Assembly: GCA_029781595.1 (NCBI GenBank)
Contig: JAKOWJ010000034.1
Coordinates: 1 to 64,000 of the forward strand
DNA from: Pseudomonadota bacterium
Lineage (GTDB): Bacteria > Pseudomonadota > Gammaproteobacteria > Burkholderiales > Usitatibacteraceae
DNA: 64,000 bases
Reading direction: 5' to 3'
Under the pieces are notes generated by a model that saw only the letters and a list, made by a program, of their open reading frames with translations, did not search any database and was not told the DNA's origin. How positions within the stretch are numbered: position 1 is the first letter of the stretch; each line of letters begins with the position of its first letter. Positions 1-7,496 of the stretch are shown in pieces. Both the position numbers and the translations under genes were made by a program.

Positions 1-687
1 CCGCGGCGCCTTGCGCCCGGGGAGCGAATCGATGCGGTCCTCGCGCAGGGCGACGCAGGTGGCGCGGACGGGGCACCGGGCGCAGTCGGGACGCGCGCGC
101 GTGCAGACCGTCGCGCCCAGGTCCATCAGCCCCTGCGTGTAGGCCTCCACGCCGCGCGCGGGCAGCGCCGCCTCGGCGACGGCCCAGAGCCGCGCGACGA
201 CCGCCTTGTCGTCGACCGGCCCGGCCACGCCGAAGTGGCGCGCCATCACGCGCTTCACGTTGCCGTCGAGGATGGCGTGGGGCCGGCCCGTGGCGAAGGC
301 GGCGATGGCGGCGGCCGTCGAGCGCCCGACGCCGGGCAGCGCCTCCAGGCTCGCCGCGTCCACCGGGAAGCGACCGCCGTGGCGCTCGACCACCTCGCGC
401 GCCGCGCGGTGCAGGTTGCGGGCGCGGGCGTAGTAGCCGAGGCCGCTCCACAGGCGCAGCACCGCCTCGGGATCGGCCTGCGCGAGCGAGCGCACGTCCG
501 GGAAGCGCGCGAGGAACTTCACGAAGTATTCCGCCACCGTCGCCACCTAGGTCTGCTGCAGCATCACCTCCGAGAGCCAGAGGCGGTAGGGGTCGCGCGT
601 GCCCTGCCAGGGCAGGCCGTGGCGCCCGTGGCGGCGCTGCCAGGCGGCGATGCGCGAGGCGAACGGACGAGGGCGGGCCGGGGCCGG
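1..687 (-). pseudogene. mutY: Broken adenine glycosylase MutY (in-frame amber, no start codon)
   Basis: MutY removes adenine paired with 8-oxoguanine. Read on the minus strand, the frame shows the catalytic Glu in WLSEVMLQQT, a helix-hairpin-helix (LPGVGRSTA), the catalytic Asp in LDGNVKR, and the four [4Fe-4S] cysteines with C-x6-C-x2-C-x5-C spacing. A TAG codon at 549-547 follows QQT, where E. coli MutY has Gln44 (normally CAG). No ATG, GTG, TTG or CTG lies in frame between the tRNA-Gly gene and the conserved N-terminus; the only upstream in-frame ATG (747) is inside the tRNA. The gene runs off the window at base 1. All later motifs are intact, so the damage is recent or is a sequence error. 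TAG is a normal stop for other genes here (rpsT, pgk, pyk, ilvA), which argues against recoding. Confidence 0.85.
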
Positions 688-761
688 TGGAGCGGGTGAA
701 GGGAATCGAACCCTCGTCGTAAGCTTGGGAAGCTTCTGCTCTGCCATTGAGCTACACCCGC
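688..761 (-). tRNA. tRNA-Gly (anticodon TCC)
   Basis: The minus strand from 761 to 688 folds as a tRNA. The acceptor stem GCGGGTG pairs with CACCCGC, the anticodon loop is CTTCCCAAG with anticodon TCC, the T arm contains GGGTTCGATTCCC, the discriminator is T, and the CCA end is encoded. A TAGAAT -10 box lies upstream at 779-774. It sits directly in front of the damaged mutY. Confidence 0.97.
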
Positions 762-773
762 GGCGAGGCCGCC

Positions 774-779
774 ATTCTA
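774..779 (-). promoter_or_regulatory. Probable -10 box for tRNA-Gly
   Basis: Minus-strand TAGAAT ends 12 nt before the mature tRNA 5' end at 761, which is normal spacing for a tRNA promoter. No good -35 element is visible. Confidence 0.5.
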
Positions 780-887
780 CCCGAGGACGCGGGGGCGGGC
801 CCGCGACCGCCCGCGCCGCGCCGCCGCCGCCGGCGCCTTCCGGGAGCCGTCCGTCGCATCCGCGGGGCCGGCCGGCGCCGCCCGCGC

Positions 888-893
888 TACGAT
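888..893 (+). promoter_or_regulatory. Putative -10 box close to the histidine kinase start
   Basis: TACGAT lies 7 nt before the ATG at 901. If used, transcription would begin at or next to the start codon, giving a nearly leaderless message. No convincing -35 box is seen in this very GC-rich stretch. Confidence 0.35.
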
Positions 894-900
894 TCGCGCC

Positions 901-2055
901 ATGACCCCGCCGATCGACGACCGCGCCGACCCGCCCGGGCCCCGGATACGGGAATCGGGCACCCACCCGCTCGAGATGTTCCCGGTCTTCCGGCGCTGGC
1001 GCCCGGGGTTCGCGAGGGACCTGGTCTACACCTTCGTCTGGAACTGCGGCTTCATGACCGCGTTCCTGCTGGCGGGCACGGTGGCGAACCTGCGCCTGCC
1101 GTCGCTGCCGTGGATCTGGTCCGCGTTCGTGATCTCGCAGTGCGTGGGCTTCGTGCTGCACGCCCTCTTCTGGGCGGGCGGCTGCACGGTGGAGGCGGCG
1201 GTGCGCCGCCGCAGCCGCGTGGTCATCGCGGCCTACTACACCGTGCTCAGCACCGTGGGCGTCTTCGCGGGCTTCTGGCTGGCCTCGCTCGTGCTGGGGC
1301 GGCAGTTCCTGCCCAACATGGGCGACCCGCGCTGGGTGATCGCGATCGCCGTGACCAGCATGGTGATCTCGATCGTGCTCGCGATCATATTCTTCTGGCG
1401 CGAGAAGAGCGCCCAGGCCGAGGCGGCGCTCGAGCGCGAGCGGCGCCGCGCGGCCGACCACGAGCGCGTGGCGATGGAGGCGAACCTGCGCGCGCTGCAG
1501 GCGCAGATCGAGCCGCACTTCCTGTTCAACACGCTGGCCAACGTCACCAGCCTCATCGAAGCCGACCCCGCGCGCGCCCGGCACATGCTCGAGTCGTTCA
1601 TCCGGTTCCTGCGCGCCTCCCTCGCCGCCACGCGCCGCCCCCGCACGACGCTGGGCGACGAGTTCGCGCTCGTGCGCGACTTCCTCGCGGTCATCCAGGT
1701 CCGGATGGGCCCGCGCCTGGCCGTGGCCATGGACCTGCCCGGCGAGCTCGCGCCGCTGGAGATCGCGCCGATGCTGCTGCAGCCCGTGGTCGAGAACGCC
1801 ATCCGCCACGGCCTGGAGCCCAAGGTGGAAGGCGGGCGCGTCGAGCTGCGCGCGCGACGCGACGGCGCGCGCCTCGTGCTGGAGGTCGCCGACACCGGCG
1901 TGGGCTTCGGCGAGGCGACCTCCGGGGGCCTGGGCCTCGCGAACGTTCGCGAGCGGCTGCGCCTCGCGCACGGCGACGGCGCGCGGCTCGCGGTCCGCGA
2001 CAACGCGCCGCAGGGCACCGTGGTGGCCATCGAGCTGCCCGCGGGGGCGTCGTGA
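901..2055 (+). CDS. LytS/AlgZ-type membrane sensor histidine kinase
   Basis: 384 aa. Four hydrophobic segments (about residues 42-62, 70-92, 107-133 and 145-166) are followed by a short coiled linker and a His_kinase-family domain. The phospho-acceptor is His206 in QIEPHFLFNTL. The ATP site has an N box (VVENAIRHG, Asn299), a G1 box DTGVGF (331-336) and a G2 box GLGLANV (343-349). The gene overlaps the next one by 4 nt (GTGA), so it is translationally coupled to its LytTR-type regulator and is surely its partner. The family includes LytS and AlgZ/FimS. The signal sensed is unknown; there is no large periplasmic domain, so a membrane or intramembrane cue is plausible. Confidence 0.9.
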   Translation: MTPPIDDRADPPGPRIRESGTHPLEMFPVFRRWRPGFARDLVYTFVWNCGFMTAFLLAGTVANLRLPSLPWIWSAFVISQCVGFVLHALFWAGGCTVEAAVRRRSRVVIAAYYTVLSTVGVFAGFWLASLVLGRQFLPNMGDPRWVIAIAVTSMVISIVLAIIFFWREKSAQAEAALERERRRAADHERVAMEANLRALQAQIEPHFLFNTLANVTSLIEADPARARHMLESFIRFLRASLAATRRPRTTLGDEFALVRDFLAVIQVRMGPRLAVAMDLPGELAPLEIAPMLLQPVVENAIRHGLEPKVEGGRVELRARRDGARLVLEVADTGVGFGEATSGGLGLANVRERLRLAHGDGARLAVRDNAPQGTVVAIELPAGAS

Positions 2056-2822
2056 GCGCGCAGCCGCCCCGCGTGCTCGTGGCCGACGACGAGCCGGCGC
2101 TCGCCGCCTACCTGCTCGGGCGCCTGGCCGCGCTCTGGCCCGAAGCGACGCTCCTGCCGCCGGCCCGGAACGGCCTCGAGGCACTCGCCACGATCCGCGG
2201 CGAGGAGCCCGACTGCGCCTTCCTCGACATCCGGATGCCCGGCCTCACGGGGCTGGAACTCGCGGCGCAGGTCGAGGGCGCCACGCACGTGGTCTTCGTG
2301 ACGGCCTACGACCAGTACGCCGTCGAGGCCTTCGACCGCGACGCGGTGGACTACCTGGTCAAGCCCGTGGACGACGAGCGCCTGGCGCGCGCCATCGCCC
2401 GGCTCACGGCGAAGATCGCCTCGCGCGAGGCGCCGCCCGGCATCGCCCAGGTCCTGGCGCGGATCGCGGCGACGCTGCCCGGCGGCACGGGCGGGTACCT
2501 GCGCTGGGTGCGCGCGCTCAAGGGCGAGGAGGTGCACCAGATCCCCCTGGACGAGGTCCTCTACTTCCAGGCGCAGGACAAGTACACCTGCGTCGTCACG
2601 CACGAGGGCGAGTCGCTCATCCGCACGGCGCTCACGGAACTCGGTCGCCAGCTCGACCCGGCGGTGTTCGCGCAGGTCCACCGCTCGACCGTGGTGAACC
2701 TCAACTTCGTGGCCGCCACCCGGCGCGACCTGGGCGGCCGGGTGTTCCTGCGCCTGAAGGACGGCAAGCGGACGGAATTGCCGGTTTCGCGCGCGTACGC
2801 GCACCTCTTCCGGCAGATGTAG
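2052..2822 (+). CDS. LytTR-family response regulator
   Basis: 256 aa. The GTG start at 2052 overlaps the kinase stop as GTGA. The N-terminal receiver domain (about 7-125) has the acidic pair DDE at 12-14, phospho-acceptor Asp59 in FLDIRMPG, Thr in FVTAYD and Lys in YLVKPVD. The C-terminal half (about 148-256) is a LytTR DNA-binding domain with the features [14 protein letters not shown] and [10 protein letters not shown]. It should bind DNA when phosphorylated by the adjacent kinase. Relatives include AlgR and LytR, which control alginate, pili or cell-wall genes. No target site could be recognised here. Confidence 0.92.
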   Translation: MSAQPPRVLVADDEPALAAYLLGRLAALWPEATLLPPARNGLEALATIRGEEPDCAFLDIRMPGLTGLELAAQVEGATHVVFVTAYDQYAVEAFDRDAVDYLVKPVDDERLARAIARLTAKIASREAPPGIAQVLARIAATLPGGTGGYLRWVRALKGEEVHQIPLDEVLYFQAQDKYTCVVTHEGESLIRTALTELGRQLDPAVFAQVHRSTVVNLNFVAATRRDLGGRVFLRLKDGKRTELPVSRAYAHLFRQM

Positions 2823-2860
2823 CCTGACCTGGCTCAACGCCGGGCCCGCGCCGCGCAGGC

Positions 2861-2866
2861 TAGAAT
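2861..2866 (+). promoter_or_regulatory. Putative -10 box close to thiS
   Basis: TAGAAT ends 6 nt before the GTG start of thiS at 2873, so the transcript would begin at or very near the start codon. No clear -35 box and no TPP-riboswitch-like leader fits in the 50 nt after the response-regulator gene. Confidence 0.4.
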
Positions 2867-2872
2867 CGCCGC

Positions 2873-3079
2873 GTGGAAATGGTCCTGCGAATCAATGGCG
2901 ACGAAAGACGCTTCGCGCCCCCGCTCACGGTCGAGGCCCTGGTGGGCCTGCTGGGCTTCGAGGGCCGGCGCATCGCGATCGAGCGCAACGGCGAGATCGT
3001 CCCGCGCAGCCGCTATTCGCAGGTGGAGCTTTCCGACGGCGACCGCCTGGAGGTCGTCGTCGCGGTGGGAGGGGGCTGA
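2873..3079 (+). CDS. thiS: Sulfur carrier protein ThiS
   Basis: 68 aa ubiquitin-like protein ending in Gly-Gly (VAVGGG), the tail that is adenylated and thiocarboxylated to carry sulfur into the thiazole of thiamine. Size and beta-grasp pattern fit ThiS. The GTG at 2873 is used here; an ATG two codons later (2879) is the alternative start. The stop overlaps the thiG start by one base (TGATG), so the two are co-translated. ThiS hands its thiocarboxylate sulfur to ThiG in the cytoplasm. The other thi genes are not in this window. Confidence 0.93.
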   Translation: MEMVLRINGDERRFAPPLTVEALVGLLGFEGRRIAIERNGEIVPRSRYSQVELSDGDRLEVVVAVGGG

Positions 3080-3870
3080 TGGAAGACGGGCTGGTCATCG
3101 CGGGCCGGACCTACGGGTCGCGCCTGCTCGTGGGCACGGGCAAGTACCGGGATTTCGACGAGACGAGGCGCGCCATCGAGGCGAGCGGCGCCGAGATCGT
3201 CACCGTGGCCATCCGCCGCGTGAACATCGGGCAGAACCCGGGCGAGCCCAGCCTGCTCGAGGTGCTGCCGCCCTCGCGATACACGATCCTGCCCAACACC
3301 GCCGGCTGCTACACGGCCGAGGAGGCGGTGCGCACCCTGCGCCTCGCGCGCGAGCTCCTCGACGGGCACTCGCTCGTGAAGCTGGAGGTGCTGGGCGACG
3401 CCGAGACGCTCTTCCCCAACATGCCCGAGACGCTGGCGGCCGCCCGCACGCTCGTGGCCGAGGGCTTCCAGGTGATGGTCTACTGCAGCGACGATCCCAT
3501 CCTCGCCCGCCAGCTCGAGGAGCTGGGCTGCGTGGCGGTGATGCCGCTCGCCTCGCTCATCGGCTCGGGCATGGGCATCCTCAACCCGTGGAACCTGCAG
3601 ATCATCCTGGACCGGGCCCGCGTGCCCGTGCTCGTCGACGCCGGGATCGGCACGGCCTCGGACGCGGCCGTGGCCATGGAGCTCGGCTGCGACGGCGTGC
3701 TCATGAACACCGCCATCGCCAAGGCGCGGGACCCGGTGCGCATGGGCCGCGCCATGAAGCTCGCGGTGCAGGCCGGCCGCGAGGCCTGGCTCGCCGGCCG
3801 GATGGCGAAGAAGCCCTACTCGGCGGCGCCCAGCTCGCCGACGGAGGGCCTCATCGGAAAGACGGCCTGA
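3079..3870 (+). CDS. thiG: Thiazole synthase ThiG
   Basis: 263 aa TIM-barrel enzyme. It joins 1-deoxy-D-xylulose 5-phosphate, dehydroglycine and ThiS-thiocarboxylate into the thiazole phosphate of thiamine. The Schiff-base lysine is expected at Lys101 in LVKLEVLGD. The phosphate-binding end shows [12 protein letters not shown] and GVLMNTAIA, as in the family. Length and the thiS-thiG pairing are standard. It ends 4 bp before the stop of the convergent outer-membrane protein gene. Confidence 0.96.
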   Translation: MEDGLVIAGRTYGSRLLVGTGKYRDFDETRRAIEASGAEIVTVAIRRVNIGQNPGEPSLLEVLPPSRYTILPNTAGCYTAEEAVRTLRLARELLDGHSLVKLEVLGDAETLFPNMPETLAAARTLVAEGFQVMVYCSDDPILARQLEELGCVAVMPLASLIGSGMGILNPWNLQIILDRARVPVLVDAGIGTASDAAVAMELGCDGVLMNTAIAKARDPVRMGRAMKLAVQAGREAWLAGRMAKKPYSAAPSSPTEGLIGKTA

Positions 3871-3874
3871 GGGC

Positions 3875-4468
3875 CTAGAAGCGCCAGGTCACCCCGACCG
3901 TGAGCTGGTCGGTGTCTGCGTCGCGGTTGCCCCAGCGGTCCAGGGGCGAGAGGTGCTCCATCTCCGCGTTCAGGCGCAGGCGCTGCGTGAGCTTCACCTT
4001 GAGGCCCAGCCCGTAGCGAAGCCCCGCGCCGCCGCGCGGGCTGCCGTCCCCGGCCGCGAGCAGGGACGTGCCGCCCCCGGCGCGCCACGCCCCGAGCCGC
4101 CCGTAGAGGGAGACGCGGGACCACAGTGGAAGGGTGCCGACGGTATCGAGGCTGAATCCGCGGTTGTTCGCCGGGGACGCGAGGAAGGGTGCCTGCGGCA
4201 CGGCCGCGGCGCCGAAGTCGGCGAACCCCGTCTCGACCGAGAGGTAGCGCGAGTAGCGGTAGCCCAGCTTGAGCTTGAACCCCTCGGAGGCCCGCGCCCC
4301 GAGGCCGTAATCCATCGGGCCAGTGGACAGCCAGTAGAAACCCGGCGCGGGGATCGCGAGCCCCATGGCCGGGGCAGAGGGCCGAAGCACGCCCACGTAG
4401 TCACCCGCGACCGCCGCCGGGGCGGCCAGCAGGGCCAGGACAGGAAGCCAGAATCGCGCGGTCGCCAT
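3875..4468 (-). CDS. Small outer-membrane beta-barrel protein (OmpA-like transmembrane domain)
   Basis: 197 aa from the ATG at 4468, chosen because it gives a clean signal peptide (MATARFWLPVLALLAAPAAVA). The mature part alternates polar and aromatic residues as in an eight-stranded barrel and ends in WRF; a C-terminal Phe is the usual Bam recognition residue. Features such as KLKLGYRYSRYLSVETGF and GGAGLRYGLGLKVKL resemble OmpA-type barrels. There is no peptidoglycan-binding C-terminal domain, so it is a lone barrel of unknown role. A longer in-frame start at 4549 would overlap the trmB start and remove the signal peptide. Confidence 0.75.
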   Translation of the reverse strand: MATARFWLPVLALLAAPAAVAGDYVGVLRPSAPAMGLAIPAPGFYWLSTGPMDYGLGARASEGFKLKLGYRYSRYLSVETGFADFGAAAVPQAPFLASPANNRGFSLDTVGTLPLWSRVSLYGRLGAWRAGGGTSLLAAGDGSPRGGAGLRYGLGLKVKLTQRLRLNAEMEHLSPLDRWGNRDADTDQLTVGVTWRF

Positions 4469-4535
4469 GTCGCGATCTTGGCCATCCGCCGGGTCCGCCG
4501 TCAACGAATTGGGGGGGTCGCCGCTCCCCGGCAGG

Positions 4536-4541
4536 TAAAAT
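4536..4541 (+). promoter_or_regulatory. Putative -10 box close to trmB
   Basis: TAAAAT ends 6 nt before the trmB ATG at 4548. Transcription from it would give a leaderless or nearly leaderless message. No Shine-Dalgarno sequence fits in the space. Confidence 0.4.
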
Positions 4542-4547
4542 TGCGAC

Positions 4548-5228
4548 ATGAACGCAACAGCCCGTCCGATCCGCAGTTTCGTCCTTCGCCAGGGGCGATT
4601 TTCGCCGGCGCAGCAACGTGCCTACGAAATGCTCATGCCGCGGTTCGGCGTGCCGTTTTCGCCCGGTTTCGTGGACCTGGAGGCCGTTTTTGGCCGAAGG
4701 GCCCCGAAAATCCTCGAAATCGGGTTCGGAATGGGGGAGACGACGGCCAGGATCGCGTCCGAGCACCCGGAAAACGACTATCTGGGGGTGGAAGTCCACA
4801 CTCCGGGGGTCGGTGCCCTGCTTCGGCGAGTGGAGGAGCTAGCGCTCACAAATGTCCGGATCATCCAGCACGACGCGGTCGAAGTCGTGTCGCGGATGCT
4901 CTCCCCGGGGTGCCTCGCGGGGGTGCACATCTTCTTCCCGGACCCGTGGCCGAAGAAGCGACACCACAAGCGCCGGCTGGTCCAGCCCGATTTCGCCGCC
5001 CTCCTCGCCTCGCGCCTGGCCCCGGGCGGCTATCTTCACGCGGCCACCGACTGGCAGGAGTACGCCGAGCACATCCTCGCCACGCTCTCGACCGTATCCG
5101 GGCTGGAGAACCCCCACGCGGGCTTCGCCGAGCGCCCGGCGAGCCGCCCCGAGACCAAGTTCGAGCTTCGCGGCCGCAGCCTCGGCCACGGCACCTGGGA
5201 CATCCTCTTCCGCCGCTCCGGTCACTGA
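4548..5228 (+). CDS. trmB: tRNA (guanine-N7-)-methyltransferase TrmB
   Basis: 226 aa. TrmB makes m7G at position 46 of tRNA using S-adenosylmethionine. The SAM-binding motif EIGFGMGE is at about residues 62-69, and the family signature [14 protein letters not shown] lies near 137-150, followed by [14 protein letters not shown] and [10 protein letters not shown]. Length is typical. The start region has only a -10 box and no Shine-Dalgarno sequence. A FecR-like gene follows after 13 bp on the same strand, probably in one transcript. Confidence 0.95.
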   Translation: MNATARPIRSFVLRQGRFSPAQQRAYEMLMPRFGVPFSPGFVDLEAVFGRRAPKILEIGFGMGETTARIASEHPENDYLGVEVHTPGVGALLRRVEELALTNVRIIQHDAVEVVSRMLSPGCLAGVHIFFPDPWPKKRHHKRRLVQPDFAALLASRLAPGGYLHAATDWQEYAEHILATLSTVSGLENPHAGFAERPASRPETKFELRGRSLGHGTWDILFRRSGH

Positions 5229-5241
5229 AAGGAAACCTGCC

Positions 5242-5925
5242 ATGGACTCCTCTCCCGGCTCGCCGAACCGCAGGGCCCTGCTGCGCCGCCTCGCCGCCTC
5301 GGGCGCGCTGGGCGCCGCCGGGCTGGCGGGGTGGCTGTCGCGGGCGCTCGCCAAGGGCGACATCCCCACGGTGCCGGGGGTGAACCGGCTCAAGGGCTCC
5401 GTCACCGTGAACGGCAAGCCGGCCGCGGTGGGCACGCCCGTCTCGCCGCGGGACAAGGTGGCGACCGGCCGTGCGAGCGAGGCCGTGCTGGTGGTCGGGG
5501 ACGACGCCTTCCTCCTGCGCGAGAACACCGTCATCGAGTTCGGCGAGTCGCAGGGATTCGTGAGCCGCATGCTCGTCCAGACGGGCCGCGTGCTTTCGGT
5601 GTTCGGCAGGCGCGCCACGGTCATCAAGGCCGCCACCGCCACCATCGGCATCCGCGGCACCGGCGCCTATCTCGAGATCCACCCCGACCACGTCTACTTC
5701 TGCCTGTGCTACGGCGAGGCGGAGCTGGACGGGCCCGGCATGTCGGCCACCAAGCGCATCGTGACGCAGCACCACGACATGCCGCTCGTGATCAGCGAGG
5801 CCGGTGGCGTGATGGCCGCCACGCCGGGGCCGGTCATGAACCACACGGACGACGAGCTGATCCTGCTGGAGTCGCTCGTGGGACGCGAGCCGCCCTTCGG
5901 CACGCAGCCCGTCGGGCGCTATTGA
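5242..5925 (+). CDS. Twin-arginine-exported FecR-like domain protein
   Basis: 227 aa. The N-terminus has a twin-arginine-type signal (NRRALLRRLAASG, then a hydrophobic run ending in ALAKG). The mature protein looks like a FecR domain: a VTVNGKPAAVGTPVSPRDKVATG start, a beta-rich middle with LREN(T)VIEFGES, and TATIGIRGTGAY, as in FecR-like periplasmic proteins. There is no FecI-type sigma factor or TonB receptor beside it, so a role in iron sigma signalling is not supported. A Shine-Dalgarno-like AAAGGA lies about 9 nt before the ATG. Function unknown. Confidence 0.75.
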   Translation: MDSSPGSPNRRALLRRLAASGALGAAGLAGWLSRALAKGDIPTVPGVNRLKGSVTVNGKPAAVGTPVSPRDKVATGRASEAVLVVGDDAFLLRENTVIEFGESQGFVSRMLVQTGRVLSVFGRRATVIKAATATIGIRGTGAYLEIHPDHVYFCLCYGEAELDGPGMSATKRIVTQHHDMPLVISEAGGVMAATPGPVMNHTDDELILLESLVGREPPFGTQPVGRY

Positions 5926-5944
5926 AGTGGCGCCCCGCGCCCCC

Positions 5945-5969
5945 ATAGTTGAGTCGTTTACTCAACTAT
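5945..5969. promoter_or_regulatory. Palindromic operator upstream of folE2
   Basis: A perfect 10-bp inverted repeat, ATAGTTGAGT-N5-ACTCAACTAT, stands out as AT-rich in GC-rich surroundings. Its right arm overlaps the -35 element of the predicted folE2 promoter, the place a repressor would bind. In other bacteria folE2 is often under the zinc regulator Zur; assigning this site to Zur is inference, as the sequence does not match a Zur box I can quote. It has no following T run, so it is not a good terminator. Confidence 0.65.
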
Positions 5970-5985
5970 CACCGCCCCCTATACT
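5957..5985 (+). promoter_or_regulatory. folE2 promoter
   Basis: TTTACT (5957-5962) and TATACT (5980-5985) are separated by 17 bp and match sigma-70 elements at 4/6 and 5/6 positions. Predicted transcription starts near 5992, about 12 nt before the folE2 start codon. Confidence 0.6.
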
Positions 5986-6003
5986 GTCGGCTGTCCCCGA
6001 GGA

Positions 6004-6813
6004 ATGCCCGTGAACCAGCGCAGCCAGCTTCCCATCCCCGACGTGCAGGCGACGCCCGACGTGCGCCGGCTCGCCATCGACCGGGTGGGGATCAAGTCCA
6101 TCCGCCACCCCATGCGCATCCTGGAGCGCGCCGGCGGCATCCAGCACACCGTGGCCGAGTTCAGCATGTACGTGGGCCTGCCGCACCAGTTCAAGGGCAC
6201 CCACATGTCGCGGTTCGTGGAGATCCTGAACGCCCACGAGCGCGAGATCACCGTGGACTCCTTCCGGGCCATGCTGCGGCAGATGGTGAGGAAGCTCGAG
6301 GCGGAGAGCGGGCACGTCGAGATGAGCTTCCCGTACTTCGTGTCGAAGAAGGCGCCCGTGTCGGGCGTGGAGAGCCTGCTCGACTACGAGGTCACCTTCG
6401 TCGGCGAGATCGTCGAGGGCCGCGAGCAGTTCGCGATGAAGGTGCGCGTGCCGGTCACGAGCCTGTGCCCCTGCTCGAAGAAGATCTCCGAGTACGGCGC
6501 CCACAACCAGCGCTCGCACGTGACGATCGCCGCGCGCGTGCACGCCTTCGTCTGGATCGAGGAACTGATCGACGTGGCCGAGAAGCAGGCCTCCAGCGAG
6601 CTCTACGGCCTGCTCAAGCGCCCCGACGAGAAGTACGTGACGGAGCTCGCCTACGACAACCCGAAGTTCGTCGAGGACATGGTCCGCGACATCGCGGCCA
6701 AGCTCAACGCGGACCCGCGCGTCGAGGCGTACGTGGTGGAGTCGGAGAACTTCGAGTCCATCCACAACCACTCCGCCTACGCGATGATCCGCAAGAACTG
6801 GCCCGCCTGCTGA
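6004..6813 (+). CDS. folE2: GTP cyclohydrolase FolE2 (type IB)
   Basis: 269 aa. It converts GTP to 7,8-dihydroneopterin triphosphate, the first step of folate (and queuosine precursor) synthesis. It belongs to the FolE2 family, which works with metals other than zinc. Cys155 in LCPCSKK and His167 in YGAHNQRSH have the spacing of the known metal ligands Cys147 and His159 of Neisseria FolE2. Length matches. It stands alone behind its own promoter and a palindromic operator, consistent with zinc-responsive control as reported for other folE2 genes. The downstream neighbour is convergent. Confidence 0.95.
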   Translation: MPVNQRSQLPIPDVQATPDVRRLAIDRVGIKSIRHPMRILERAGGIQHTVAEFSMYVGLPHQFKGTHMSRFVEILNAHEREITVDSFRAMLRQMVRKLEAESGHVEMSFPYFVSKKAPVSGVESLLDYEVTFVGEIVEGREQFAMKVRVPVTSLCPCSKKISEYGAHNQRSHVTIAARVHAFVWIEELIDVAEKQASSELYGLLKRPDEKYVTELAYDNPKFVEDMVRDIAAKLNADPRVEAYVVESENFESIHNHSAYAMIRKNWPAC

Positions 6814-6835
6814 TCGCCGGGGCCGCGCGCGGCCG

Positions 6836-7492
6836 CTAGTAGCGCTTGGTGAGCAGCAGGTTCGCGCCCTCGCGGCGCATCTCCGTGCGGTTCAGGAAGC
6901 TCATGCCGAGCAGGGCCACCTCCAGCCCCGGCCCCTCGGTCACCACGGCGTCGACGTCGCGGATGGTCATCGAGCCCACCGTCACGGTGTCGAGCCGGAC
7001 GCGGTAGACCAGGATGCGGCCGTTCGCCGTCTGGGAGACGCCCGGCCGGCCGGCGCGGAAGTCGATGCCCAGGCGCGCGGCCTCGGCCGAGGGCAGGGTG
7101 ACGAGGGTGGCCCCCGTGTCGACGAGGAAGCGCACGCGCGAGCCGTTCACCTTCCCGTCGGCGAGGAACTGGCCGTTGGCGTCCGCCGCGAGCGTGACGC
7201 TCGGCAGCGCGCCGGTGAGCGCCGCCGTCTCCGCGTGCTGGCCCAGTTCCAGCACCTGGCGCTTGCCGTCGATCTCCAGCGTGGCCGACCGCGAGTCGGC
7301 GGCGAGGAGCACGACCCCTTCGGGCGTGCGCTGTCCCACGGAGATCGTGCGGGGCAGGCCGCGGTCCACGACGACCACCGCCTTGCCGGGAAAGAGCCCG
7401 ACCACGTTCACCTCGGTGGCGAGCGCCGGCCGCGCGGCCGCCAGTGCCAGCGCCACGGCCATAGAATGCGGGATCGTCTTCCAGGTGGACAT
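6836..7492 (-). CDS. Secreted retropepsin-like aspartic protease
   Basis: 218 aa. A signal peptide (ending near ARPALA) is followed by a short beta-rich region and a retropepsin-like domain with the active-site triad FLVDTGATLVTLP (Asp125) and later ALLGMSFLNR. This is the clan AA, TIGR02281-type family of single-domain periplasmic or membrane aspartic proteases common in proteobacteria; substrates are unknown. A second ATG at residue 11 is a possible start. The gene diverges from the glutamine amidotransferase with only 4 bp between the start codons, so the two promoter regions lie inside each other's coding sequence. Confidence 0.85.
   Translation of the reverse strand: MSTWKTIPHSMAVALALAAARPALATEVNVVGLFPGKAVVVVDRGLPRTISVGQRTPEGVVLLAADSRSATLEIDGKRQVLELGQHAETAALTGALPSVTLAADANGQFLADGKVNGSRVRFLVDTGATLVTLPSAEAARLGIDFRAGRPGVSQTANGRILVYRVRLDTVTVGSMTIRDVDAVVTEGPGLEVALLGMSFLNRTEMRREGANLLLTKRY
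7462..7467 (+). promoter_or_regulatory. Putative -10 box of the amidotransferase gene
   Basis: TAGAAT lies 29 nt before the chosen GTG start at 7497 and within the coding sequence of the divergent protease gene. TAGAAT recurs as the likely -10 sequence at several promoters in this window. Confidence 0.4.
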
Positions 7493-7496
7493 TCGC

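Noticed and set aside
547..549. Stop-codon recoding (TAG read as an amino acid) to rescue mutY
   Set aside because: TAG ends many intact genes here, including rpsT, pgk, pyk and ilvA, and no suppressor tRNA is seen. The missing start codon also points to decay.
688..761. tRNA-Gly as an integration site of a mobile element
   Set aside because: No integrase, direct repeat of the tRNA 3' end or atypical DNA is present on either side within the window.
547..2184. Long open frame on the minus strand through the tRNA and the histidine kinase
   Set aside because: It includes the real N-terminal mutY fragment only at its end. The rest is an antisense shadow of the kinase and regulator genes with Arg/Ala/His-rich composition.
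2823..2872. TPP riboswitch before thiS
   Set aside because: Only 50 nt lie between genes, too short for the element, and no TPP-box sequence is present.
6821..6834. GGCCGCGCGCGGCC palindrome between folE2 and the protease gene, and AGCGGCCGGCCGCT at 8215-8228
   Set aside because: Short pure-GC palindromes are expected by chance many times in a 70% GC sequence. They lack T runs, so they were not called terminators or operators.
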